This document shows positions 1 through 15,200 of a stretch of 64,000 nucleotides of DNA, piece after piece (the stretch's first letter is position 1; every line of letters starts with the position of its first letter). The notes beneath the pieces are model-generated. The model saw only the letters and a program-made list of their open reading frames with translations. It was not told the origin of the DNA and did not search any database. Location of the stretch: positions 20,546,641-20,610,640 of the forward strand of contig OX439044.1 in NCBI GenBank assembly GCA_949317995.1, written 5' to 3'. A program made the translations under genes and the position numbers. The stretch is from Acholoe squamosa. Its lineage: Eukaryota; Annelida; Polychaeta; Phyllodocida; Polynoidae.

Positions 1-187
1 TCTAGATGCCAATTTGACCAAACTAAACTGTTCATGTTCTATTTTGCTCTTTACAACCTCCATCTGCAAAAGGATCCCTTTTTATTTTGGGGGGCATTTT
101 CTGTCTGGAATTCCTTGCACTTGTTGAGAGTATTATGTGAGGATATCATATATCATAACTGATAACGATAAGAATGCATTAACTGAC

Positions 188-268
188 CTGTGTCCATTGA
201 GAGCAGCATGGTGTAAAGGGGTATCTCCATTACTGTCCTGACAACTGGGGTTTGCTGTCCGGCGTAAA
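188..268 (-). CDS. ANKS1: ANKS1 coding exon 2 (first ankyrin repeat)
   Basis: An 81-nt exon on the minus strand. The acceptor is a good pyrimidine tract (cttttctttccag) ending at plus position 269, and the donor is CACAG|gtcagt at plus 187. Read in the phase set by exon 1 it gives Ser, then LRRTANPSCQDSNGDTPLHH, then AALNGH. TPLHHAALNGH is the diagnostic ankyrin helix 1 to helix 2 sequence of ANKS1 proteins. Exon 2 ends two bases into the next codon. In vertebrates this region reads WRGPNVNC before the repeat; here RRTANPSC takes that place, so the link region is diverged. Confidence 0.88.
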
Positions 269-3200
269 CTGGAAAGAAAAGATGCAATTTGGTTAATTCA
301 GTTATTTTCTCAACTAGCACAATTAAATCAAAATGCCTGATTGATTCATAATGGCAGAATATCATTTATTTGTGATAAATCCCCTCTTTCTTTAATATTA
401 GCCATTATCTCGTCATACATAATGACATATTAATCCCCAAAAGATATGGTCAATCAATACGCTAATTACAGTCCAATAAACATATCTCGTATTACTATGT
501 AATATTGAGTGTGTATACATGTTCATGTAAATAAAGGTTACGACAGTATCTATGTCATGCAGGCAACATTATCAGTCATTACACATTATTAGTTTGCCTC
601 CTATGCAGCAGAGAAAGAGATTAGCCATGGGTCTCATATGAGTAATATATATGAGATTTATGGTTTTTTTTTGGTTTTTTTTTGTAATCGAATGATAATG
701 TACAACTTGGCAGACTAAGTGAAATGTTATTCACATATGGCCTCCCGGAGTGTATTATCTAAGGTAGTTTAGCTTTCACTCAGTGGATCATTTAGAAACA
801 AGAATGTCAATGATATGTGGACTGGTTACTGAGATAACATATATACTACCTGTATGCTAATACCAGTTTACTAGCGAAGCTGTTTAATAATATTTTCCTC
901 CCATCTCTACATAGTATTTCGCAGCAAATATACAATGAAATCAAGATCTGACTACAAGTGAGAACGGACGTGACTGCAGAAGCGCTGTAATCTATAGATT
1001 CTATACAGCATAGAGGATGTATTAGTTAATCAACTACCTGCGTGCTTAATGACTTTGTGTTGATTAGTTGGATAATTGAGTGCTGATTAATTGAATTAGT
1101 AACTGAATGATTAATAAGGTAAAGTGCTCTCCGTTGAACTCCCTGCATCCGATTAGACTTTATGTTCAATAACACAACATTCATATGCCTTTCTAAAGTT
1201 AAGATATTAGTATTTTTTTGGTTATCGTAACCAAAGTCACTTTTTTATGAATAACAGCAAGACTAATGTAATATACACGCTATGCGCCAAATAACCATAT
1301 TCATCCATCTCATAACCCCAAGCATATCAGCAACATTCGCATTTTAAACCGGATCCTGAATGTGTAGGTTTGCTAGATGAAGCATGCGAGGGTTTCAAAA
1401 AATGCTGTCCTTATTGTAAAGTCTATATGGCAAAATCCCACATAATTATAAGCTATACCCTGAGTTCAGGAAGACAATATTAGCCGCAGTTAGCGTCTAA
1501 TCTGTCTATAAGCCACAGCCTATACATGAGGATTTAAGGTATTTGCCTCTGTATCTATGTGGTGGTTTACTGACATGTTGTGGTTTGCCTGTTAAGAACA
1601 CCACTTGTGTTATCTTGGTGTACAAACAGTTGGGTATCGGCCAGTTGCTATGTTTGACTCAAGTGCCTGGTTTACAAAGCCTCTTCATCTCGAGTTTCCC
1701 GATGCTTCACGAGTGCTAGAAACTACTTCTGTGATAACACCAGAACACAACAATATACCTGCAACATCAGCAGAATCTCAAGAGTTAAGGTCTAGCTTTC
1801 CTATCTGATCAAATATAAGCTCAGTCTCTGATATCTTTTTCTTCCAAGTCCTCAAAATAGCTAAATCATTGTGTTTCTGGCAAAAGTCTTAGTAACCATG
1901 CACAGTTGGTGACCAAATCAACTCGGTTTTGGTTTGTATATCAGACTAGTGCCAAAGTCCTGACCTTGTGCCAAGGAGTGGTCAGTCTTAGGGTCAGTTC
2001 AATGTCAGGGCATGGGAGGTGTTAACAAAACAGGTGTCAAATGGCCACTGGTCAATGGGATTAGGTTCATCCCAGGGCCTGTGTTTAGGTCTACCAGTGT
2101 TTTCCTACTTTTGTAAATATAGGAACCACCCAGGTGCCTATTCACCTGTAGTTTCAATAAGGGGACATATTATCACAAATTTAAATCATTCTCACCAACT
2201 GATGCCATCTTTGGTCAGGCCAAACGGCAATGTCTTCAAATGCTTTGACGCATTATGGAGCATTTCCTTACTTTTAAAGGTGAAGAACACATTTTTGCCT
2301 TGATTTGTTTTTCTTTTTTTTTTTCGCAGGAATTTTTGGTCCTGGAATAGGATCATCCCTGACGCCGCTGGTGCTAACAGTCTGGCAGAGTGACGCCATG
2401 AATTGATGGATCCCTGTCCCCCACCACCATCACCACTACCCCCGGCCATTACCTGCACATACACTCACATCCCCCTTTTACCCTATCCCTGCGTATTGTA
2501 GTAGTACATCATCATAACTTTCACGTTCTTCTCCATGTGAAAGGATTAAACTACCATTTTCCTTTCGAGCCAGATACATTTTTCAGACCCATTACCTAGC
2601 CCAAGGCCAACCCATCCAAAACCCATCTGTTGAACAGCGATGCCTTAAAACAGAGTAAGAGTAAACAGATACATTATAGAAGTCGAACCATCTTAAAACT
2701 AGGTTTATATACAGCATCTGCAGCAACTCTCATTTAGTGATGGCTTGAAAACCTTAGAATATCATAGATCTGCATGATATGACCTTCAATATCATCCTTG
2801 ACCCTGATATACCTTGGTGTTTATGCTACAGGAAGAATATTTTAATTTGAGTATGGCATGGGTGTCCTTACAGGTATCTAAAATAGGAGCCTCGGTAGAC
2901 GGCTAAGAGAATATAGCTCAGATACAAGACCAATTGTGATTAGGCCTAAAAAAAAATTGTTGTGTTCAGGTAACGCTACCTACCTCAATTTTTTAGCCCT
3001 TTGGGGAAAAAATCTGATATTTTGGCACTTATTGAGACATGGAAGTTTTTTTTCACGATCTTGCGCATCAAATATGCGTTGTGTAGGCGCGAAAATTTAC
3101 AGCCGGCCTAAAAAAATTAAAAAATCCCTACCTAACTACCCTAATTTTTTTTTACCCTGTTACCTGAACACAACTTTTTTTTTAGGCCTTATCAATTACC

Positions 3201-6200
3201 AGGTACATCTGCATGTACATGTCTAGCATTAATATCAAAATGCATTCTGATTCCTTGCCAAGTATTTATACACTAGTGTGTGACTTACACAAGTAAATAT
3301 ACATTTATGTCATGGCTGATACGAACGTCACTATAGATTAGTACTAGAACCGCCGTATTCAATGGGGGATGGAATACAATATGCTAGTATTCCATGGCTG
3401 TTAAAAATCCAAGATGGCGGATATAAACAAGATGCAGGCACTATGAAAAAGAGTTAAAAAAGCAATCTAGCTCTGTAGGCCATGACATAAATGCAAATGT
3501 CAATGAGCATGGGATATTTTTGCATCGTATTCACCTTGGTGAGGCCTGTCCGCATTCAACTCTGCCTTATAGGCGAATACGATGCAAAAATATCCCATGC
3601 TCATTGACATTTGCTTATGTATCACACTATAGGCACGGTGTGCTCCCATCACACCTCCAGCTTCCCACCCTCCTATCCCTACTAGCCCTGGAGGACAGTG
3701 ATGAGCAGTGAAGGTCCGTGTAATCCTGGGCTCTGCTCGCCGATCAATCCTCTCCTGCCCCTACCAGCAGCAGCCCACCACTAGGACCATTTACATGGTA
3801 CCTCCTCCAGTAAGCTGCTCCAGGGTCTAATGTGTCCAGCCCCATCTCACCATGCCTATACACAGGAGGTAGACCCAGGAGATGTGATTAGCAGATCAGG
3901 TTGTCTTCAGCCGTATCATTAGGGTGATACGAGAGGCTTGATTATTTTTATATCTCATGTATGATCTACGTATCACAGGTAATAGACCTGTCTTTACTAG
4001 AGCATTCATTCCCTGCTATTGATAAACACATCTTCTGATGAGCCGAGTAGACTAGGGGCACTATCGCGCGACCCAACCTGGTTAACCAGGTGACTTGATC
4101 TGGTACATCCGGGGTGTAGCTGTGGTGTATGCCCGATGGGTACAGCCAGTCGACCGGGTTAACCGGATCGGGGCACGCGAAAGTGCCCTTATTTACACGT
4201 CCTGGATACACATGTATGTATGTGCATTGTACAATACAATCATTATTGGTAGTATTGCATATATATTCATCATCCAGATTGAAATATTCTGGAAAGTATT
4301 TATGCCGTCCAGGGTTTCTGCACCAAAACTGCCTTTTGGGGGGAGGAATTGCAGTAGGTTTTTTTTCTATTGTCTTCTGGATCCTTTCAACTATCTGCCC
4401 CGATGCAATCTGGTGCAATGACTCGCCACCCTATAGTTTTTAAATGGTTTCCATGGAAACATACCATTTCTCACTGCACAAGTGTCACCATGGCAAGCTG
4501 CTGTGTGCTGGTCAAACCTGCAGCAGGAGCTCCAAGCCTAGCTTTAGACAACATCTATATGTTAGCATCGCCTGAATATGTGCATGGAGAAGGTATTGGT
4601 TCTTATCTGACAGTGACACTATGGCTGCATAACATGACCCGCCATCCTCATGGCTATTTGTTCAGTTTAAGATAGCACTCAGAGGACTGATATGAACGAA
4701 ATGGCCTACACCCTGGCCTCTACATTCAGAGCGTATACGATATTGATATAAATAGGGACAGGAGCTAATTACACTGCCATGACATGTATAGCTCACATAG
4801 CCATTATCAGCTGGGGGCCGCCATTACACCCCGACGGCACTATGACTAACACCTTCAGCCCCCGACTCCGCAGTATATGCCAGGGATGCCTCCCATTGGT
4901 CAATAATACAATAGCCATGTGCCGTATAGAAGGGATATACATGTATGTGCCATTGACGAAATACTTACTACTTAGCCACCAGCTGAAGCTAGAGGACCCA
5001 ATTATCTATTATTTTTTTTTAGAATAAACACCATTCATATTAAAAACATATCTCAAGTGTAACATAGTAGTCATTATTTGACATACGTTTATGACTTTGT
5101 ACTGTTTGCTTATGTATACTTGTGAATTTGAGGTGGATGTGTCTGATCTACATATCCGGGATAAATAAAAGAAATTTCAATTCAATTATAGATCTTAATT
5201 TCTTTCTGACTTTGTAATTCTGTACTTAAGTAATGCTCCCCATATATATATATATGTATATAGACGCTGAGCAAAATAGAACACGAGAGCTAGTTCCATC
5301 AATGCGCTACCGAGTAGCGTTTCCCTGTACATCTGTTAAAGGCTATAGTTTAAAGGACAGCCTGGAATGACCTGGCATATATTTTACCTCACACAGAATA
5401 GACCCATATCCTGCTGCCACCATTTTGACTGAGGCTTGGGGAGGCAGGATCAACACCTGATCCCCTACATCAAGCGCTGGTACCGTCCTACGCCGCCCGT
5501 GTTATTGGGACACATTAGGCGCGGCAGAAACCAGCTAATGCGTAATAGCAAGAGTCTGCTCTCCGAGACCAAAATGTCGTCTGCCATTTGAAGCTGATTT
5601 AGGTTTTTACTTTGAATTTGGGTCCCTCCCTAAAATGCTTCACGATTGCTCAATATACCTATTAGTTTTCCCTCTGGTTTAGCCAGGTTATTTTTGTGAA
5701 AAAGTTTTGGTTCCAAACTATGCTGGTTCCCCAAAAAAATGTTTAATAGGGTTAAATGACTGTACTACTGAAACATCATGAAATCAGCTTTAGTATTTTG
5801 AGTAGTTAGTGAACGTCATAATAGACATTATCATTGCTATAACCGTAGTGGGCTGTACCCAATCTCTATGCAGCACCATTACTTGTGGTGGGTCAACTTC
5901 AAGTCTCCTTCAAATTGTATTACTTGATGTTAGCTTGAAATTGCCTAGTTAGAAGCAAAAGCTTGTTACAAAAAAGGGTAAAAACAGTAAGAATGTACAC
6001 ACATGGTACTTACACAGAATTTACGGCAGTTTGACCATATCTGTAAGGAGGACACCAGAATCATAATGAAGAACAAAACACAAGAATAAGGAAGTGTGAC
6101 AATGGTTTTTTTTTCAATAGTTTGAATTTTCAAATTCTTGTGTCCATTCTAGTCCTAGCAAATACTGTTAATTTTAGATATATGTGCATTCATAATTATC

Positions 6201-9200
6201 AATAAAGATTAGGACTCGTTTCAGCTACCAATACCAGGTAATTAATATAAATTCTCGAGTATAAGCCACGCTTTATACTCCATGCAGTACTACCTTATAG
6301 AATGTACCTAAACTTAGGGCCCAACTGTAGGTGAGAATTCTTTTGCTATATTATGATATATCCAGAGCAGAACCAAGCCTACGCTGCATATATGCTTCCC
6401 TCTTCCTTCAACTCAGGGTGCACTGTACACACGGGTACACCCTATATGCGAGGTACTACAGTAATATCACAGAGTCTGGATTCTGGACGGTTTATGGATG
6501 CCCTGAAGTTGGTTGGCACCAAAAAAATACATGTATACATACCACTGAACAATTCCTAGATAATTATTGGATAGTGAAAAGATGTCACACTCGGTATCGA
6601 CTAAAAAGGAATAGATACCCAGGTAATCTAGCTTGCCCTCCCCCACCCCCTGGATCCGCTAATACTTGCTCCAATTACAGGATTACCGATTAATTAGCAA
6701 ATGGTTTGCCGTGGACCATTATTAAGCAGAACAAAAATGTATGAATTCTAGTTTTATATATCTTATCAAAAAAAAGGAAGTCAGGGATGGCAAACTTGAA
6801 AATAGGACACATCGGTACATTCTCTTCATCCCATCTATACACAGATAAAAAGAAACCGCAGGTAATATATCCTTACACACGTCGTGTTCCATAACTGTTG
6901 TACAGTCAGCAAATCGGCCACCATAGTATTGTATGCTAGTGACCTGAAGTCTGTATGGAAGGTTAATGTTGTTAGAGGGTAGTTCTAGATTGGTACACAG
7001 TCCAGTGGGACTCTGAAACCGGGGTTTTACCAGTACCAAAGTGTCAAGCCATGCCATATCTTGCAAAAACAATGGTAAAGGTGAACAATGATTAGTTTGA
7101 GCCGACAGTTTCTTCACGAGTGGGTCCTGCCCGTTCCGCACGAGCGGGCAGGACCCGCGAGTGAAGAAACAGGAGGCTCAAACTAATCAGAGTTCATCTT
7201 TACATTTATGTCAAGGTGTTTGGGTTGATAATTAATCAATATTTCATCAATAAGATTGAAATTAAACCCTTATTTACCCATCGTCATCGCGAAATCCTGA
7301 CCGCCGCCATTTTGAATGTTTACGTTTCAAAAGTGCTGCACATGCGCGGTGGACCTATGACGTCATCGTGCGGATTTGGTGCCGGTTATTTAACGCAGGG
7401 GTACAATATGCGGTCTCAGTGCATTGTCAATGGAGCATCGATATTCACCTTGACATAAAATACTACATGTAATTACTTTCAATATACACCTGCAGTTTAT
7501 AAAACCTAACTGAGTGGTTAATGCACAAAATGAAGTCATGGAAACTTGCCACTGTGAATCTACTACAACAGCTCATGGCCAACCATTGATAATGATATAA
7601 GTAGTTACACATACTAAACCTGGTACAAGGAGTTAGGCTCCCACTGAAAAGAACGACCCAGGAAATGCCCTACATCACTGACTAACGGATCACTCTCCAG
7701 ACTAAAAATACAGGTGACCAAGAGATCCGCCCCCTTAGCAACACCACAAGCAAAGTGTTAAGGTTCCAACTAACAGAAAAAACAAGCAGTTATCAATTCA
7801 TTTAAACTTCCAAATTAGCTTTAAACTGCCCTGGTGATTTAAACAAATCTATCCTTTTCATTTTCTCGTCATGGTGCTGTCATTGAGGATGGCTATTTAT
7901 CAGCGGGACCAGTGGGGCATGGTTGAACATGCAGTGGAGCGGGAGAATGCAAGATTGCAAGGGTTTAGTGCACCCATTGCTGAGGGGTGGTGAAGCTATT
8001 GTTAGGGGATGTGGGTGAGTGCTGTTTTAACCCTACAAGTACCATGGTCCCCTGTCATTAACCCTTTCACACTGTGAACATTACACCCTGTGCGTCTAAA
8101 GATTGAGGTATTGGTGTGGACACCTGGGAGCAAAGTCGTATTCCATCCTTAGGAAGTAACCAGCTTTAAAGGGGCCTTATTACGTGGAATGCTACCACCA
8201 GAGATGGTAAAAGGGTCGCCCAGACATGGTAATGTAAGGCCACCCTTAAAAATATGTTCGTTTCCTGTCCAGAGGCCAGGTGAAATTTTTTGTGAGAATG
8301 GAATTTTTTCCTGATTTTTGAACTTTTTTTATTTTTTTTTGCCTTCAGCACAAGAAACTAGGTTTCCAATCACAAAATCTTTAAATGTAATGAAAAATTC
8401 ATGCCATCCCCCTTTCGAAGTTCATAACAAATAAAAATATTTTCCTAAAAAAAAAAATGTTCCCTCCCTCCCTCATGGGTCTGAAAAATCCCACCCTCTG
8501 GACAGGAAACGGTCATATTTTTAAGGGTGGCCTAAGGCCAACATTATTGGTAATACAGAGTGGGGCTTTTCGGGTGTGTCAGAGCCTTTGGTCGAAGTTC
8601 CGAGTACATAACCCATTTTGCTACTTAATTCCCCTACTGGTGAAAAGGAATATTGCCCCCAAAAAGTAGGCTAGGATCTATTCACTCTCATTACAGATAC
8701 TATAATATCATAACCTGCTATGACATCTGACACCCCATACATTGAGGAACCCACAATGGGAGCTACTCAGTATGCTGTCTGTACATTGCGAGCACCTCAC
8801 CTTAACCAGGACACGCACCTGGTGACCCAGCCTAGACACCACTCACAACACCCACCTCAAAGTGGGGAATCTGGTGCAAAGAACATGTAAAAGGCTCTTC
8901 ATCTCAGGGTCTGGGGACTGACTCAGAGTGGATGTAGTAAGGGTATTGGGTGCCTAGCTGCAGCGGGATTGTGGGAGACTGGTGTTCCTGTGTGATAAAC
9001 AACATGAGCTGGATTGTGCTAATACTCTGTTAGAATCTGGTTGTACCACAACTTTTAGTAAGGATGCGTGGCAACTAGAAAAATACGAGAAAAACATCGC
9101 AATTTCCTTGTTTATAAGATGAAAAGAAAGATGATACCAATAAATAAACTTCGAGCAACTCAAAATATGACAAACCATTATGTTATAATTATCCAATACG

Positions 9201-12200
9201 TACACTGTCTGATTGATTGAGATTCGGAGAATGTTTTTGTATATAGACCTATCTTGGGATGAATGTAGACGTGATGTCTAGGGGGACCTATGGTGGAACG
9301 CCTACATAATACCTGTACACACATACACTGAATCCTCCTGTGGTGGATTAGTGGGACTCAAAGGTCCCTAAGGACCTGACCTTACCAGGCCCTGTAACAC
9401 TATAGTGTTATATACAGTACACTCTGATAACATGTAAGGGATGTAGGGATGTAGCTCAAAATACTGTGTTTTTGGATTGGTGAATTTACTGTCAGAAATG
9501 CAAAAATAATGCCTCTCACACGGAGAAGACACCAACGAGATCCATTCCTCTAATGTGTACAGGCATGGGCTTTATACTTGTGGGATCTAGATAACATTGG
9601 CGTGGCTGATCTGTGAATGGGTGAGGGGGCGGCCTCATAAAGACAAGCATTCCTTATCAATTACAATATTCGGAGTTTTATATCTCCTTTAGGCAGGTGG
9701 TTGGATGTATTTCGTTGCAGACTCATCGGGGTACCATTGGTACCCAACGTGAAAGCTCTTACCAGCACTTACCTAGCGCGATCCAAGTTTCAGTAATGGA
9801 TACGCCCATTGGGCAATGTGAGTAAGGCCTATACCACAGATAGAAAAGGCACCTTGCTTTTCCCATGTCCATGAGACACAATGTGATAATTTTGCAATTA
9901 TGGGTAGTTCTGATTTGCTGTGTACCCTACTACTGTGCTTCTCACTTTCATCAAGCACCTGATCAAAAGGGCCTATTTTTCGTATTTATAATTTTCTAAG
10001 TGAGTAGCTCAGACCATATAGCTTTTACAGTGTACAACCTTAAAATCGGCACTTTTTTCTCTATATACTGTTCAATATTATCTTACTAATCCTCATAATC
10101 TGCCTGACCTACTGTAGCGTGAGTTACCCGTGTGAAGCTGCATACCAAGGTGAGCTGCTCGTTTATCACTAGATCAGGTTGTCATGACAACCTAATCCTG
10201 ACAAACCCCTGACAGCAGGGTATTAGTTATGACAGGATATGAAAAAGCTGTTGACTGGGATGGCACCGGGTAGATTAAAAATCTAGCCGAGGAGACAATT
10301 TTAACCTTGTCAATTTATTTTCCTAATACCGGTAGTAACAGATAAAATTCCATTAATGATTGTTTCTGTAAACTATGTTGGTCCTTTGCATTTGGTGGAT
10401 GGGGTTTCTGATATTTTCTGTAAGGCGTATTAATGGTAGCAGCTTACGTACTATATATGCTCACTGGTTGCTATATCGGTAGACTGTCTTTCCTCATTGC
10501 CTTGCATATCTGATTTACGAATACAGAAAAAATAAAGAAAGTATTGCCATCAATATGTATCACCATTTCTCATTTCTATATATAGATCTATACCTAAACC
10601 AAGCTGGAAGGTTTCCTAATAATAGTTTGTGTGTTATCAGTGTGGCAGGTCTAACACTAGCACTAAGTGCTGTAGCTACATGCATTGCCTCACACGGAGG
10701 TCATGGGTTCCAACCCTTTCAGCATGAACGGGCACGTGTGTATTCCGAGTTAGCAGATTGTCCCATGGGCGCCGCCATTACTGAAGCTTGTTATCAGCGA
10801 GTTCTACTGATAAAACCTATCAGATGGGTAACAGTTGGCCCCCCGAGAGGGCCGCAGTGAATGGTTGGGATTATCTCATTGGCTAATAATTAATCCTGCT
10901 AAGACCGTTTTCCGAGAGGACAGCAGTGAATAGTAAGTGTCATTTCATTGGCTGATAATCAAACCAGCTATGGCCGTATACGGACTTAGTTGGTTTGATT
11001 ATCACCCAATGAGATGATCCCAACTGTTCACTGCGGTCCTCTCGGGGGCCAACTGGTACCCACCTGGTAGCTCTTATCAGTGGAACTCGCTGGTAACAAG
11101 CTCCAGCTATGGCCACGCCCATTGGACAACCTGCTAGTGAGTAATAGGGAGGATTGCTGTTGTTCACTTTCACAATGTTTGGCTTCCTTTTGGCTCGATG
11201 ACATCAAAGGGCAGTAGACAGTTACTTCTATCCAATGCACACCCAAGGAACTGGCTGCCCGAACTGGCTGCCCACTTGGGGCTGTACTTCCGAGGTAGCA
11301 GGTTGACGCATGGGCACGGCCATTGCTGGAGCTTGTTACCAGCGAGTTCTACTGATAAAACCTATCAGATGGATACCAGTTGGCCCCCGAGAGGGCCGCA
11401 GTGAATGGTTGGGATTATCTCCGTTGTACGTACTGAAAATTACCAAGGACTGGCTGGACAGTTGCATTCACATCCCTGATGCATGTATCCACTAGATGGC
11501 CTCATGATCGGGGGTTAGTAAAGATGTCTGCGCTCATGACCTAACCCCAAAGGCCGCTATATAGTGCCTAATTTGTCACCTGTGTAGAGGACATTGGCTT
11601 TGTTATTTATATGTTATATGGGACATGAGCTGCTCACAGAGGCAGTACTATGAGCTGCTCTACATCTATTGTAAGTGCCAGAGCAGGATTGAGTAATGGT
11701 ACAATAGATAGGGTTATGGCGAGGTCAGGGTAGGATTATGGTGTATGTGTGATTATGTAAGGTAAATTGATGGTGCTCTGTGGCTGGTCTTATCAATTAG
11801 TGCATTCAGAATATGGCGCATTAAGATTGAGGACTCCAATGGCAAAGTCAAAAGAGCAGAGACCTCTATTTCATCACTGCAGTGAATAACATCTATTTAT
11901 CTTATTTAATTATCAATTTCGATTTTCACCTATTTGGGGTTATTTTGATATTATGACTTACTGACGATTTTACCCAAATATAATCTTATATCAACAGGTA
12001 CTGCCAGGCTGTTGAGAATAGAGTGAATCCAGCCGTGTTCTACAGTAAAACTTGGTTTCCCTAGCGATCCAAATTACACAGGGACAATACAATTTGCAGT
12101 AGGTGAAGTGTATTTCTGAACAAGGAAGTGGTAGGCATGGATTTTGGGTGGATGGATTGGAATGGTGAAGCCCGTAAGGACATCATAAATGCATACGCAG

Positions 12201-15200
12201 AAACATAGATCTCTGCAAGGCTTCTTTTAGATAGCTTCCTCTATTGATGGTTACCTCTTGTATTGAGAGCTACCCTGGTATCTAATAGTTGTCAGCAGGT
12301 TTCATGGCCTGTTAGGAACACGCTTGAGTATGTTGATGAGTTAGCTAACTATAAAGAAGCTATGTATATGTAAGCAATGTATTAATGGTCATACGAGGTT
12401 GCATTTGGCTCTCTTTTATCGCTGGCATGGGTAGCAAAGTGTGAGCAATGTCTGCTGTAAACTTTAATCAGAATATGAAAAAAAATCATGGTTTTGATAA
12501 CATCTGGGTCCCCATTCAGTTGTTGTCACAGGCCTACATTTTAAACAAACAACAACGTTCCCATGTCAAATCTTGGAAATCTACAGGAACTATCAACAGC
12601 AGCCAGGATAAATGCCTTTCAATCTCAAACATGAAGTGCCCCCAGTCCAATCATTTCATGCAGAGTGGCAATACACGACAAAAAAAGTAATGATCGTTTT
12701 CTTCACTTTACAGTTTCTGAACGGCACAGGGATGTGGGATGCGGTTCTGGGGTAGTAGATGTATTCCGACTGTAGCAATGCCCATGTCTTTTGCTCAAAA
12801 TACAGTGATCTCCCACCTACAAGGCGCGTCTTATACGTGAGATTTTAGTTCTCCCTGTATCCACAACGGGGGCACAAGGACCTTTCTTTTGATATGTTAC
12901 ACTCCCACTTACTCATAATAGACATAAGAGAGCCCATGGGGTTCCAGGGGGCCTAGCTACACATAGGTTTTTGTATTTTAAAAATCCATTCAGTAGAACA
13001 AAAGTTATGAATTTTTAAAAAAAAAAAATTGATCAAATCCTAAGACTCTAGGTGCGTCGTATAGGCGGGATGCGCCTTATACGCGGGGAATTACGGTAAT
13101 TTCCACTAAAGACATTCCCTATAGCAGCACGGACAAGGACAGGAATTATTGTCGGTGAAGTGCTTTTTTGGCTAGGAGGTCTACACGAACCAGACAGATC
13201 TCAATCTCAGTATAAGCCCCCTAGACCCTACAGCTGGAGGTTACATAGCCTGGTCAGGTACACGGGTTGGTTCAAGTGCTATGGCAACTGCACACGAATA
13301 CTGATCAGTGAACCACTATCCACCAAGGACTACGTTTCACCCAAGCAATCACTAACCAATGGATTGGCTGTGAAGTGAGTGAAATGAACCAGGGAGTGGA
13401 CCTGCTAATTGCCTAGAACAAAGCATTAAAAGCAGAGTGTCTGTGAGGTTAAACCTTGCTTTATTGACTCTATCAGTAGATTTTTTTTTAGACTTCGTCA
13501 TTTATTCACGTAAGTGATATTCTCTGACTGCATACAAAGCTGGTATATGAAACATATCTCTTGGCATGATCTCTAGGGAATCTAGGTACTTAGACATGTA
13601 ATGGAATTGTTACAGATTAAAGGAAATATTACATCAAATAATTTTAAGGATGGGAGTGTTATGGACAAAACCCTACCTTGCTAAGGACAGGTTTTATTAT
13701 GATAAGGATGGAGAATGAAAGGACAGAACAGTAATTTGCCTGATGTTGCCCGGGGGAGGAGAGAGGCGAGAAAGGGAACCAGGCGTACCATTGCCAGTTA
13801 TATACAACACATTTCTATGTTATAGCTCAGCACTGAGGAAAAAACAAGATAGCAATCAGCTAAAGAAAAGAAAATAAAGAATTTGGTTGGGTAGTAAAAG
13901 GCAATTATTGGGGGTCAAGGTTAGTTGACCTAAATTTTTACTTGAATTCGGAGAGATCAACAGCAGTTTGTACATCGGCTTTAATTCTGTTCCATAGGGA
14001 GATGCCCCTATAGATCGGGTGAGGAATCCTTCAAAATATGCAGATATATTTGTGAGGTATGTTGAATCGGTTTTAAAGGGAAGAATTATCGGTACTCCTA
14101 CTAGCTGCGATGATTTCAAAAGGGAAGTGCCGCTAATTCTTAAATCGACCCAGTCTCGTCCAGTCGGGATTCAGGGAACTCCCTCTCTCGTGTTTGGGGA
14201 TTGTGGGTCCCCATATTCTGGGGAATATTACTATGCATTGTACCTGCCTACATATTAGCACTACAGCAACCAGCGGCCAGAACTACTTTTACCCATAAAC
14301 GCTGGTCGCCAGAGACGACTCACGTGAGTGGTCGAGCTGGGGCCAGATTGAAATCGGCCTTGTCAAGTTGCACTGTACTTAATTAGCTAGATTGCAAGAA
14401 CAAAAAATGATACTTGTATTGGGAACGTTTTGGTCGATTTGAGTGTATCATTGTACACTCTGTGGCAAAAATCAAGCAACCCCTGTCCCATCCCTACATA
14501 GATAATGTATTATAACAATACATAGACGCCTAAGACGGGCAAAGAAACTGCGATACCTAGAAAACCTGCAAAAATCAAGCAACCCCTCTACCATCTGCAA
14601 TGTAAATGCTGAATTATAGCAATACCTAGACGGGCAAAGAAAATGCACTTATAGGTAATCTCCTGAGATGTAAGAGCAACACAGTATAAAAAGCCACCAG
14701 CCTCCAGACAAATGCGCCTACCTCTCGAAACATAAAACCCCGTCAGCTAAAACCTATTGGAAACTTTGTAGCGGTCGATCTCGTTTCTTCCATCTCCCAC
14801 TTTTATAGTGAGGGCCGCCAATATCAAATAAATCGACATTGTATGGATTTGATCGGAGATCCGTACATATAATGTCTTAACACGAGATGGCCCATTTTCG
14901 GAGGTAAGCGATTCGAGTCTGCGATGACTTGGGGAGGGCAAAATACAAGTACAAATTACCCCAAAACATGTAATTCCTCAACAGTAATGACAAAGTCGCG
15001 GGTTGGCCCTGTTTTGATAGGTAAGGTCAAGTTACCTGAACAAGTTTACTTTTTTTTTTGCCTAAAGATTTTTTTGTTATAGGTTTTTAACTTTCAGTTC
15101 TGGCTCAATTTATTTGAAACACCTGTGAGGCCTTCGCTTAAGTTAAGGCCCATGGTTTCTAGTTAGCAGATATGGACACCATGGATGTTATACTTTTAAG

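Noticed and set aside
3966..4418. 150-codon minus-strand open frame
   Set aside because: It overlaps the small MITE at 4056-4188, has no domain and no splice context, and two plus-strand frames are open over the same bases.
6722..7141. 139-codon minus-strand open frame
   Set aside because: Its start lies in the hairpin element at 7075-7203 and the sequence shows no recognised family or coding bias.
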